A stretch of DNA of 64,000 nt from Terriglobia bacterium (lineage in GTDB: Bacteria; Acidobacteriota; Terriglobia; Bryobacterales; Bryobacteraceae): the NCBI GenBank assembly GCA_025358575.1, contig JANYJA010000060.1, positions 1 to 64,000 of the forward strand, read 5' to 3'. Positions 28,305 to 35,584 of the stretch are shown here, in pieces. The notes under the pieces were generated by a model. It made no database searches. It saw nothing but the letters and a program-made list of their open reading frames with translations, and had not been told where the DNA came from. How positions within the stretch are numbered: the stretch's first letter is position 1; each line of letters opens with the position of its first letter. Position numbers and translations under genes: made by a program.

Positions 28305-29435
28305 ATGCAGCCCAGCGTTCTGCAGCGGTATCTGGCCGCCTTCGCGCGAATGTATGGCTGGTTTTCGTTTGATGCCGCGTTGCTGTTCATGGCTTACAAC
28401 CAGTTGCTGAGCACGGCTGGGACTTCCGGCGACACGCTGGAGATCGGGGTGTATCACGGTCTTTCTTCCATCTGCGTCGCCGCTTTGCGAGGCACTGGGC
28501 GCAAATTTTACGCCATCGATCTATTCGAGGAACTGGGCACTAACGACGCTTACGGTGCCGGTGCCAGTTACCGCAAAATCTTCGAGGACAACATTCAGTC
28601 CATGCACGGTACTCTCGATTTCGTCATCCCGATCGCCACGGCTTCCAGTAATTTGAAATCGTCGGACTTCACGCCATCCTTCTCGTTCTGTCACGTGGAC
28701 GGCGGGCACTCTCCGAAAGAGACCCTTGACGACTTAAAATTCGCGAGCGACATTCTGCTACCCGGCGGCCTTCTCGCTTTGGACGATTACTTCAATCCGC
28801 AGCATCCCGGCGTCTGCGAGGGCGCGCTTGATTTCATGCGGTATCAAGAAGGTGTTCTGACTCCGCTCGCTATTGGTTTCAACAAGGTGCTTTTCCAAAA
28901 GCAGCCCGCGCCCGCCATCAGTCTCAACTCAGAGTTTGCACGGAGCTTCGCTCAAGTTCGCCACCAGCAAACCACCATGTGGAGTCTTCCGGTACTTCTC
29001 TTTGACACCCCGCTGCGCGCCTACTTCGACCTCTACGCCTCCACACCCGAACGCCTGGTACCCTTGGGAGACGCAGGCGTTCGCGCATTTTTTTCGAATG
29101 ATAAAGCGCTGGTGAAAACTCGCCGCGGAAAATCTTTCAAGCTGCCGATCACCGTGAAAAATGTCTCGGCTGAGCCTTTCCCCGCTGGCGAGCGCGTCTT
29201 CGGGCTCTCCTACCACTTGCTGTCTCACGATGGGCTGACGATGCGGCACGATAACGCGCGTTCGTATTTCGCCGCGCCGCTGCAACCGGGCGCTGAAATC
29301 AAACTGAATCTCAACGTCACCGCGCCATCGACCCGCGGCCGCTACCAGCTCGAAATCGACCTGGTCTGGGAAGGGGTGATGTGGTTCAAGGACGCGGGAA
29401 ATCCAGCGCTTCTGGTGGCGCTGGAAGTTCGTTAA
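28305..29435 (+). CDS. Class I SAM methyltransferase with C-terminal beta-sandwich domain
   Basis: 376 residues. The N-terminal 200 residues are a Methyltransf_24-type Rossmann domain: motif I LEIGVYHGLSSICVAA, motif II acidic end FYAIDLFEE, and the FCHVDGGHSPKETLDDL segment with GGLLALDDYF. The last 120 residues form a beta domain (KLPITVKNVSAEPFPAGERV, then RGRYQLEIDLVWEG), resembling an Ig-like/Wzt-C-type carbohydrate-binding module. With the preceding glycosyltransferase-like gene this suggests modification of a surface glycan. It ends 2 bp from the convergent SMP-30 gene. Confidence 0.83.
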   Translation: MQPSVLQRYLAAFARMYGWFSFDAALLFMAYNQLLSTAGTSGDTLEIGVYHGLSSICVAALRGTGRKFYAIDLFEELGTNDAYGAGASYRKIFEDNIQSMHGTLDFVIPIATASSNLKSSDFTPSFSFCHVDGGHSPKETLDDLKFASDILLPGGLLALDDYFNPQHPGVCEGALDFMRYQEGVLTPLAIGFNKVLFQKQPAPAISLNSEFARSFAQVRHQQTTMWSLPVLLFDTPLRAYFDLYASTPERLVPLGDAGVRAFFSNDKALVKTRRGKSFKLPITVKNVSAEPFPAGERVFGLSYHLLSHDGLTMRHDNARSYFAAPLQPGAEIKLNLNVTAPSTRGRYQLEIDLVWEGVMWFKDAGNPALLVALEVR

Positions 29436-29437
29436 CG

Positions 29438-30523
29438 CTACGCGATGTGCGCGCCCTGCGCTTCCACGTACACCGTATACAGCGATTGCCCCGCCGCCAT
29501 AAAAAGGCGGTTGCGCTTCTTGCCGCCGAAGCAGATGTTCGCGCAGATCTCGGGCAGCAAAATCATCCCGATTCGCTCTCCCGATGGCGTGAACACATGG
29601 ACGCCGTCATACCCTTCTCCCACCCAGCCGGCACCCACCCAGATGTTTCCGTCGGTATCGGCGCGGATGCCGTCCGCCAGTCCCGCTCCCTTGCCGGCGA
29701 GTTCCATGGACACGTATTGCTTGCCGTTGCGCGCGGTCTTGCCGTTCTCGACGTCGTATACCTTGATGATCTTCGGTGCTTGCGGAAAATGCGTGGCACC
29801 GGTGTCGCAGATGTAGACTTTCTTGTAATCCGGCGAAAAACAGATACCGTTGGGCTTAAACAAATCGTCCGTGATCATGGTCACCTTGCCGCTAGCGCCA
29901 TCGACCCGGTATACCGCTTCCTTTAAAGCCAGGGGACCTTTGTTACCTTCGTAGTTCAACAGGCTGCCGTAACCTGGGTCGGTAAACCAAACGGCGCCAT
30001 CGGGGTGGACCACGATATCGTTCGGCGCGTTGAACGGTTTCCCGTTCCATTTATCGGCAATCACCGACACCGAGCCGTCATGCTCGTAACGCACTACCCT
30101 CCGGTTACCGTGCTCGCACGAAAGCTGACGGCCCTGATAGTCGAACGTGTTCCCGTTGCTGTAACCAGCCGGACTGCGAAACGTGCTGATGTGCCCGTCT
30201 TCTTCCAGCCACCGCATTTGCACGTCGTTCGGGATGTCGCTCCACATCAGATAGCGCCCCACGCCGTTCCAGGCCGGCCCCTCGGACCAAAGTCCGCCCG
30301 TATAGAGCCGCCGAATCGGCGTGTTGCCGATCTTGTATTTGTCAAAGCGCTTGTCGAGCGAAACGATGTCGGCGTCGGGATATCGAAGCGGATTCTTGCT
30401 GCTATAGTCTCTCTGCGCCATCGCCACTCCAGGTGCCACCAGCGCGCCGCCCCCAGCAGCCGCCAAAAACGAGCGTCGGCCTACTTGGGTTTGATCACGG
30501 ATAACTTTCGATTTTGTGTCCAC
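29438..30523 (-). CDS. Exported SMP-30/gluconolactonase-family protein
   Basis: 361 residues. The twin-arginine signal VGRRSFLAAAGGGALVAPGV sends it through Tat. The mature part is a six-bladed propeller of the SMP-30/gluconolactonase/LRE-like family: LWSEGPAWNGVGRYLMWSDI, then FNAPNDIVVHPDGAVWFTDP, ICFSPDYKKVYICDTG and ADGIRADTDGNIWVG, with the conserved Glu and Asn residues for a divalent metal. Lactone hydrolysis in the periplasm is the likely reaction; substrate unknown. Last gene of a minus-strand run with the HDAC-family gene. Confidence 0.9.
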   Translation of the reverse strand: MDTKSKVIRDQTQVGRRSFLAAAGGGALVAPGVAMAQRDYSSKNPLRYPDADIVSLDKRFDKYKIGNTPIRRLYTGGLWSEGPAWNGVGRYLMWSDIPNDVQMRWLEEDGHISTFRSPAGYSNGNTFDYQGRQLSCEHGNRRVVRYEHDGSVSVIADKWNGKPFNAPNDIVVHPDGAVWFTDPGYGSLLNYEGNKGPLALKEAVYRVDGASGKVTMITDDLFKPNGICFSPDYKKVYICDTGATHFPQAPKIIKVYDVENGKTARNGKQYVSMELAGKGAGLADGIRADTDGNIWVGAGWVGEGYDGVHVFTPSGERIGMILLPEICANICFGGKKRNRLFMAAGQSLYTVYVEAQGAHIA

Positions 30524-30602
30524 GGGAATTCAGCATACAGCAGTTCGGTCCGGCCCCGCGCGAACCGCATCTGGGCCATACACGTCGGATTTCGCTAAAA
30601 GA

Positions 30603-31586
30603 TTAAGAACGCTCTCCCATGCCACCGGCCGGAGGATCAACCATGCTTTTTACGTGGGCGGTAGCGGCGGCGGCAAGGCCGGAGAGATTGTAGCCGCCTT
30701 CTAACACCGACACCACCCGGCCGTTAGCGTGTTTATCGGCGATGGTCAGCATCATCCCGGTCAAGTCCGCGAAGTCTTTGTCATCCAGAAGAAATTGGCC
30801 TAATGGGTCCCCTCGCCGGGAATCGAACCCGGCTGAAATCATGACGAGGTCCGGACGAAAACTCTCGGCCGCGGGAAGCAGGTGCGCGGTAAAAGAGCCC
30901 AGCACGGCGTCGCGGCCGGAACCCGCCGGAAGCGGGCAGTTGAGCGTGGTGCCGATGCCGGGGCCGCTTCCTGTTTCCGCCGCGTTGCCGGTACCCGGAT
31001 ACCACGATGACTGGTGGGTGCTGAAAAAAAATACGGAGCCGTCGCGATAGAAGATATCTTGCGTGCCGTTGCCGTGGTGTACGTCCCAATCGACAAGCAG
31101 GACGCGCTCCACGCCGTAGCGCTGCTGGGCGTAGCGGGTACCAATGGCGATGTTGTTGAACAGGCAGAAACCCATGCCGCGAGCCTGACTCGCGTGATGT
31201 CCAGGGGGGCGGACGGCGCAGAAAGCATTTGAAGCACGACCCTGCATCACCGCGTCGACGGCTTGCAGGACGCCGCCCACCGCGCGCAAGGAGACCGCCC
31301 ACGATTCACTCCCGACGGAAGTATCGCCGGTGCTCAATTCGTGCGCGCCGCTGGCGATTTCGGCTTCTACCAGATCGATATATCGGCGTTCATGGCAGAT
31401 GGCCAGTTCGTCTTTCGTCGCCGAACGCGGCGTGAGTGGCGGGCAAGTTTGCATCAATCCAGCGGCGGCGAGCGAGTTTCGAACGGCTTCATAACGCGCT
31501 GGCGATTCGGGATGGTCTGAACCGGGAAAATGCTCGGTGACGATAGCGTCCGTCAGCAATGCGGTCTTACGCCGGGGCGGGCTCAC
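30603..31586 (-). CDS. Histone deacetylase-family (AcuC/HDAC class II-like) deacylase
   Basis: 327 residues. Zinc-dependent deacetylase motifs: VRPPGHHAS (tandem His), VDWDVHHGNGTQDIFY (Asp and His zinc ligands), FFSTHQSSWYPGTGN, and ISAGFDSRRGDP with the third metal ligand. Bacterial members remove acetyl groups from small amines (acetylpolyamines) or from acetyl-CoA synthetase lysines. The GTG start overlaps the stop of the small upstream gene (GTGA), and the SMP-30 gene follows. Confidence 0.93.
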   Translation of the reverse strand: MSPPRRKTALLTDAIVTEHFPGSDHPESPARYEAVRNSLAAAGLMQTCPPLTPRSATKDELAICHERRYIDLVEAEIASGAHELSTGDTSVGSESWAVSLRAVGGVLQAVDAVMQGRASNAFCAVRPPGHHASQARGMGFCLFNNIAIGTRYAQQRYGVERVLLVDWDVHHGNGTQDIFYRDGSVFFFSTHQSSWYPGTGNAAETGSGPGIGTTLNCPLPAGSGRDAVLGSFTAHLLPAAESFRPDLVMISAGFDSRRGDPLGQFLLDDKDFADLTGMMLTIADKHANGRVVSVLEGGYNLSGLAAAATAHVKSMVDPPAGGMGERS

Positions 31587-31855
31587 GATAAACTGCCGCC
31601 AGTGGTCAGGGTGACGTTCGATGCCAGGCGGAGCAGCCAGATATTTTGTTCGACCGGAGAGATGGTGGGATTATTTGAGTGGATGAAATTCAAAGTGGAT
31701 TGGGCGAATTCTTTGCGGTCGTCAGCAATGGTGGCGAGGCCATCCTCCACCTGCCGCAGAGCTCCTTCCTTCGATGCGGGCATGGTGGAGAGTAGTTGAG
31801 ATGAGGATTGGGGCGCGTCGCCCTCGTCGGGGAGTATCCAGGTGTAGACGACCAT
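31583..31855 (-). CDS. Small hypothetical protein coupled to the HDAC-family gene
   Basis: 90 residues, acidic, no signal peptide or membrane segment, and no recognised motif. The sequence starts VVYTWILPDEGD and contains a helical middle (EGALRQVEDGLATIADDRKE). It overlaps the deacylase start by 4 bp (GTGA), so the two are probably translated together, which supports it as a real gene. Function unknown. Upstream is about 90 bp without a gene and then the 3' end of the NHL pseudogene. Confidence 0.6.
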   Translation of the reverse strand: MVVYTWILPDEGDAPQSSSQLLSTMPASKEGALRQVEDGLATIADDRKEFAQSTLNFIHSNNPTISPVEQNIWLLRLASNVTLTTGGSLS

Positions 31856-32256
31856 GTCTTAACTATTACTACAGTCCAGAGCCCCCCGGGCGTGGCCTAC
31901 CGGGAGGATAAGGGCGGACAGATCCGAGGGCGCGCCCAAAACCGATGTCACTGAGTTAGGATGTTAAGCGTGTTCGTTCCGTCATCTACAAAATAGAGAC
32001 CTTCGGGAGCGAATACCAACCGGAAAAGCGTTCCGGATCTGGGTGGGTTGCCTGTACTATCTAACAGCTTTCAAAAAGATTGAGGTCCTCCCGGACTTGG
32101 GATCACCAGAAAACCGTCCGCTCCATTTACGGTTGCAATCCCTCCATTTGGGCCAATTGCAAGACCAAGGGAACGTTAAGACTTCCCGCCTGCGTGACTG
32201 TCATTCCGGTAGACGCGCTAAACGTTTGGGAGACGGCATCTGGGATCACTGCTATG

Positions 32257-32264
32257 CGATTGTC
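32257..32264 (+). repeat. 8-bp target duplication, left copy
   Basis: CGATTGTC, identical to 34551-34558, directly abuts the left inverted repeat of the element. It marks the insertion and lies inside the Asp-Asn-Arg codons of the NHL pseudogene. Confidence 0.85.
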
Positions 32265-32280
32265 GGTAGTGGTGCAGTTT
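32265..32280 (+). repeat. Left terminal inverted repeat of the element
   Basis: GGTAGTGGTGCAGTTT; one mismatch to the right repeat. It ends 5 bp before the stop codon of the passenger membrane gene. Confidence 0.85.
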
Positions 32281-32285
32281 GAATT

Positions 32286-33236
32286 TCAATTTCTGATCGT
32301 GAAGCCGGGGCGCGGTTGCGAAACTACAGCGAGCTTGTTGGCAACACGAAGTCGCTCCATAACAGCAATGTGTCTGTCCTCTTCCATTTTGATAGAAGCG
32401 GGGTCGGTCGGAGCCGTCAAGGGATCGAGGTATGGAATTGATTTGTATCCAACACACACAACTAATGTTTTGTTGTCCAGATCTGGAGCGGGAGGACCAA
32501 TTCTGGCGGTCCAGTTGTTTTCACGTAAGAACCTTAACAAGGTTCCGGAGGCCCCATCGGCCAAATCCACAGGTTCGGGATTGCCAGTCACTACCGAACT
32601 TGGTTTGAAAATGACAACGCCATCATAGAATCTTCCGTTTAGCGACGGATTTGATTCTATCTTGGTGACATTCCATTTTGCCGCTAATAGAATGCACTTA
32701 AGAGAATGTACCGCTCTAATTACCTCTTGATCTTGGAGATAGTTAATCTCGACCGTTATATCTCGAAACTGCATGAGTGGAAAGAAACACTGCGTTCCTT
32801 CTGTGGTAACGGCCAAGTCTCTGGGCGTTAAGGGTTTTTCCAATTCTAGGCGCTTAAGTTTCTCCGACTCCGCGACGCTGTTAGCTATCGCAGCTCGCTC
32901 GTATGCTTCGGCTGCTTTTTGTTCAGACTCCGTTATTAGTTGATTTGACTTCTGTTCAATATCAGAGTTGACGGATCGAAGCGTACGCTCTTTTCGGTGC
33001 GCAAGGAATTCAGCGATTAGTTCCCCCGCAACACCTAGGGTGACTAGTCCTGTACCAATTATCTCAACAAGAACCCTCCAGTCAAATTTATAAATCAGCG
33101 AAGTGACAGGAAAGAAAAGTTCAAGTGAAAGGCCAATGACAATGACGCCAGTTAAACCGACCATCCAAATACCCAAAGAGTCTATAGACTCTTCTAGGCT
33201 CTGTCGGCGTTCCTCTAGCTCCGCTTCAGGCTTCAT
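32286..33236 (-). CDS. Passenger two-TM coiled-coil membrane protein, unrecognised
   Basis: 316 residues. N-terminal acidic helix (EAELEERRQSLEESIDSLG), TM1 about 24-45 (VGLTGVIVIGLSLELFFPVT), TM2 about 53-76 (VLVEIIGTGLVTLGVAGELI), a coiled coil about 80-125 (HRKERTLRSVNSDIEQKSNQ), and a cytoplasmic C-terminal domain of about 170 residues of unknown fold with a conserved-looking core (TARIGPPAPDLDNKTLVVCV). It is not a transposition protein. The gene lies wholly inside the IS1-type element and is transcribed away from the small basic gene, with a 104-bp shared promoter region. Its base composition is less GC-rich than the host. I do not assign a function. Confidence 0.75.
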   Translation of the reverse strand: MKPEAELEERRQSLEESIDSLGIWMVGLTGVIVIGLSLELFFPVTSLIYKFDWRVLVEIIGTGLVTLGVAGELIAEFLAHRKERTLRSVNSDIEQKSNQLITESEQKAAEAYERAAIANSVAESEKLKRLELEKPLTPRDLAVTTEGTQCFFPLMQFRDITVEINYLQDQEVIRAVHSLKCILLAAKWNVTKIESNPSLNGRFYDGVVIFKPSSVVTGNPEPVDLADGASGTLLRFLRENNWTARIGPPAPDLDNKTLVVCVGYKSIPYLDPLTAPTDPASIKMEEDRHIAVMERLRVANKLAVVSQPRPGFTIRN

Positions 33237-33340
33237 GGAACGCCAACGTAAGCGCAGATTGTACTGTAGACTCGTGATGCTTGTTTGTCTTGTGATTCAT
33301 ATTTTCGTGATGGTGGCTCTGCATGTGAGATAATGGTACC

Positions 33341-33610
33341 ATGCCACCACGAGCAAGCAAAGCCAAGAGCCCGCGATTGAAAGACCCCGTATTGTTTGCC
33401 AAATCCCTCATGGAGAGCGTAATCGGAGAGAAGTGGGACGGTACACCGCTTGAGCATCCCCCGGACCGAGAAAAGAACCCTCACGCCGTCGCTATGTCTA
33501 AGCTGGGAGCGTCCAAGGGAGGTAAGGCTAGAGCCGAGAGCTTAACACCTAAACAACGAAGCAAGATAGCAAAAAAGGCAGCAAAAGCACGTTGGGGTAG
33601 GGTAGCTTAA
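33341..33610 (+). CDS. Passenger small basic protein with GGKARAxxLTPxQR motif
   Basis: 89 residues, strongly basic. The C-terminal part ASKGGKARAESLTPKQRSKI continuing to KKAAKARW is a motif seen in many short proteins from phages, plasmids and chromosomes, often of unknown function and possibly nucleic-acid-binding. The N-terminus (MPPRASKAKSPRLKDP) is Lys/Pro-rich. Divergent from the membrane passenger gene and 69 bp before the transposase start. It might regulate the element or act with the membrane protein; neither is shown by the sequence. Confidence 0.7.
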   Translation: MPPRASKAKSPRLKDPVLFAKSLMESVIGEKWDGTPLEHPPDREKNPHAVAMSKLGASKGGKARAESLTPKQRSKIAKKAAKARWGRVA

Positions 33611-33643
33611 CCACTTTATTTTGCATTATCTGATCGTTGATTG

Positions 33644-33672
33644 TTGACATTGCATCCACGAGCAAGCATAAT
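33644..33672 (+). promoter_or_regulatory. Transposase promoter, near-perfect sigma70 type
   Basis: TTGACA (33644-33649), 17-bp spacer, CATAAT (33667-33672). The ATG of the transposase follows 7 bp later at 33680, without a good Shine-Dalgarno, so the transcript would be leaderless or nearly so. Confidence 0.7.
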
Positions 33673-33679
33673 AAGAAGT

Positions 33680-34531
33680 ATGAACAGGATGGATACAGCA
33701 AGACGCGCTCAAGTGGTCCGGTGTCTGATCGAGGGTTGCTCGATTAATTCGACCGTTCGCATGACGGGCGTCGCGAAACATACCATCCTGAAACTGCTGG
33801 TTGAACTCGGTTCGGCTTGTGCCGAATTTCTGGATGGAGCGATGCAGAATCTCAACTGTAAGCGCATTCAGGTTGACGAGATTTGGCAGTTTGTCGGATG
33901 CAAGTAGAAGAACGTCACGGTGGATAAGCTCGAACGAGACGGAGTTTGCGGCGACATCTGGACATGGACCGCGATTGACGCCGATACCAAGCTAATCCCA
34001 TGCTGGATGCTCGGGATGCGCGATCCCTCCACCGCCCGTGACTTCATGACGGACCTTGCTGGACGGCTTGCCGATCGCGTACAGCTTACAACTGACGGCC
34101 TGAAATGCTACTTGACCGCCGTCAGTAGCGCGTTCGGTGAGGATGTTGATTACGCGATGCTGGTGAAGATTTACGGAAACGAGCCGGAAGGTCACAAGCG
34201 CTACAGCCCCGCCGTCTGCATCTCATGTGAGAGCCGAAACGTTACAGGTACACCGGACCCTCAGCACATTAGCACGAGCTATGTTGAGCGCGCCAACTTG
34301 ACCATGAGAATGAATATGCGCCGCTTCACTCGCTTGACGAACGCGTTCAGCAAAAAGGTTGAGAATCATGCCGCTTCGGTTGCGCTCTACATGATGCACT
34401 ACAACTTTGGCCGCGTTCACATGACGCTCAAAACGACCCCGGCTGTTAAGGCGGGAATCGCGGATCACGTCTGGTCCGTGGAAGAGATCATCGGCTTACT
34501 CGAAAAGCGCGAAAAGTCCGTCGCGGCCTGA
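33680..34531 (+). pseudogene. IS1-family DDE transposase interrupted by an in-frame TAG
   Basis: Reading through the TAG gives 283 residues with IS1-type features throughout. There is an N-terminal helix-turn-helix (STVRMTGVAKHTILKLLVEL), then the catalytic residues Asp66 in QVDEIWQF, Asp139 in LTTDGLKCY and Glu203 in STSYVERANLTM. IS1-type cores such as GDIWTWTAIDADTKLIPCWM and KKVENHAASVALYMMHYNF are also present. Both halves are in the same frame; TAG is codon 76 (33905-33907), between the first and second catalytic residues. The first half alone cannot be active. Either the element is dead or depends on readthrough. There is no A-rich slippery site like that joining insA and insB in E. 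coli IS1. Confidence 0.88.
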
Positions 34532-34534
34532 TTG

Positions 34535-34550
34535 AAACTGTACCACTACC
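34535..34550 (-). repeat. Right terminal inverted repeat of the element
   Basis: Read from 34550 on the minus strand: GGTAGTGGTACAGTTT, one mismatch to the left repeat at position 10. It begins 4 bp after the transposase stop. Confidence 0.85.
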
Positions 34551-34558
34551 CGATTGTC
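34551..34558 (+). repeat. 8-bp target duplication, right copy
   Basis: CGATTGTC, identical to 32257-32264, directly next to the right inverted repeat. Eight to nine bp is the known target duplication size for IS1-type elements. Confidence 0.85.
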
Positions 34559-35391
34559 CAAACTGTCCGCCACGTAAAGTGTTCCGTGTTCGCTGAGACC
34601 AACTCCGGTCGGTCCGATCACCAGCGCCGCGGGGTCGGTGCGCTCGGGGAATCTTGTTGCCTATCACCGTCATCGATGCCACGTGCGGCATTTGCATTCC
34701 CGCTGTCACGAGTCCAATCCGAACAACTGTCCCCCCGTTTACGACGTTTGGCAACGCCGCGACAGTACCGTTGAGCACATTCGTTACGAAGAGCAATCCT
34801 TTGCCGCCTTCGTCGAGTGCCGCCATGTCCCACGGACCGTTAACCAGGGTGCCTTCGATTGTTTCAACAGCAACGCCCATGTTATTCAAAACGATGAGGC
34901 ATCTGGACCATCGTTGAAGTGCCATCGGTTGTCGGCAGACTGCCCACAATTACACAGGCGGAACGCAGTACGACGAGAGCTGCCGTCAAACCCACTCACC
35001 CGGGGCATGCTCCGGGTAACGAACTCGCATCAATTTGCGCAAAGAGGGCCACGGTTCCGTTGGGTGCGACCTCGACGATAGTAGTTCCCGTCCCTTGCAA
35101 ATTCGCACTGTTATTGAAGTTGATGATTAACATATAGTCAGCCTGCAACTTCCCGGGGCTCACGACTACCCTCTCCATACCGTATGGATTGAGGTCGCCA
35201 TTAGCAGGTACTGTGGACGCCACCGTTCTGATGTTCAACATCTTGGCCTCGTCCAACCGATCAGCGATGGCTACCCCCGTCAGCATAGATAGTCCGACTA
35301 TTCCAAATATCACTTTTCGTATTCTCATATTCTTCCCTCCTTGCCGGTTATCCACCCTACGGACATTAAATCTTTAATTATCCGACGAAAC

Positions 35392-35419
35392 GTGAAAGCG
35401 TTGTAAAACTTTAGTAAAA
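35392..35419 (+). promoter_or_regulatory. Triple GTAAAA direct repeat, 11-bp period (CpxR/OmpR-like operator)
   Basis: GTGAAA at 35392, GTAAAA at 35403 and GTAAAA at 35414, each 11 bp apart, one helix turn. This is close to the enterobacterial CpxR box GTAAA-N5-GTAAA and to OmpR/PhoB-type tandem half-sites. It lies about 65 bp upstream of the NHL pseudogene start (minus) and about 170 bp upstream of the cytochrome gene (plus). Confidence 0.55.
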
Positions 35420-35467
35420 ACTATGGAGTTACTACTCCATACTCCGAAGCCAGGCACGAAAGACGGC

Positions 35468-35484
35468 TTTTACAAAGTTTTTAC
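35468..35484 (-). promoter_or_regulatory. GTAAAA direct repeat, 11-bp period
   Basis: On the minus strand CTTGTAAAAACTTTGTAAAA: half-sites at 35484-35479 and 35473-35468, 11 bp apart. It is in the 256-bp gap between the NHL pseudogene and the di-haem cytochrome gene, in opposite orientation to the site at 35392. Confidence 0.5.
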
Positions 35485-35584
35485 AAGATAACTGCAACCG
35501 GCATTAGTGGGATCGCTACTCTTACCTATAGCAAATGCACTTCCTACGTTTTGTGCCGTGCTAATAGTCGTGCGGATACAGAGG

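Larger units (their letters stand above)
32265..34550. mobile_element. IS1-family insertion element with passenger genes (2,286 bp)
   Basis: Ends: 16-bp inverted repeats GGTAGTGGTGCAGTTT (left) and, on the minus strand from 34550, GGTAGTGGTACAGTTT (15 of 16 identical). Flanks: 8-bp direct duplication CGATTGTC. Contents: a minus-strand membrane protein (32286-33236), a plus-strand 89-residue basic protein (33341-33610), and an IS1-type DDE transposase (33680-34531) interrupted by one TAG. Passenger stop and transposase stop lie 5 and 3 bp inside the repeats, so the whole length is packed. The left half is visibly more AT-rich than the host, which suggests origin elsewhere. Most IS1-family elements are about half this size or less and carry only transposase. 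Confidence 0.9.
31948..35328 (-). pseudogene. NHL/SMP-like secreted protein gene split by an IS1-family element
   Basis: The 5' half begins at ATG 35328 with AAGGAGGG eight bases upstream and a signal peptide (RIRKVIFGIVGLSMLTGVAI). It reads beta-propeller repeats such as GTTIVEVAPNGTVALFAQ, then LYVADSLDNR. The 3' half (32264 down to 31948) reads IAVIPDAVSQTFSASTG, IGPNGGIATVNGADG and ends GLYFVDDGTNTLNILTQ. Removing the element and one 8-bp target copy joins ...VADSLDNR and IAVIPDAV... in frame. Other lesions: in-frame TGA at 34998-34996, frameshifts near 34950, 34645 and 32165, and an in-frame TGA at 32073-32071. So it is a dead acidobacterial propeller protein, once exported. Confidence 0.8.

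Noticed and set aside
33680-34531. E. coli-type insA-insB frameshift in the IS1-like transposase
   Set aside because: Both halves are in the same frame separated by TAG; there is no slippery A-run or frame change.
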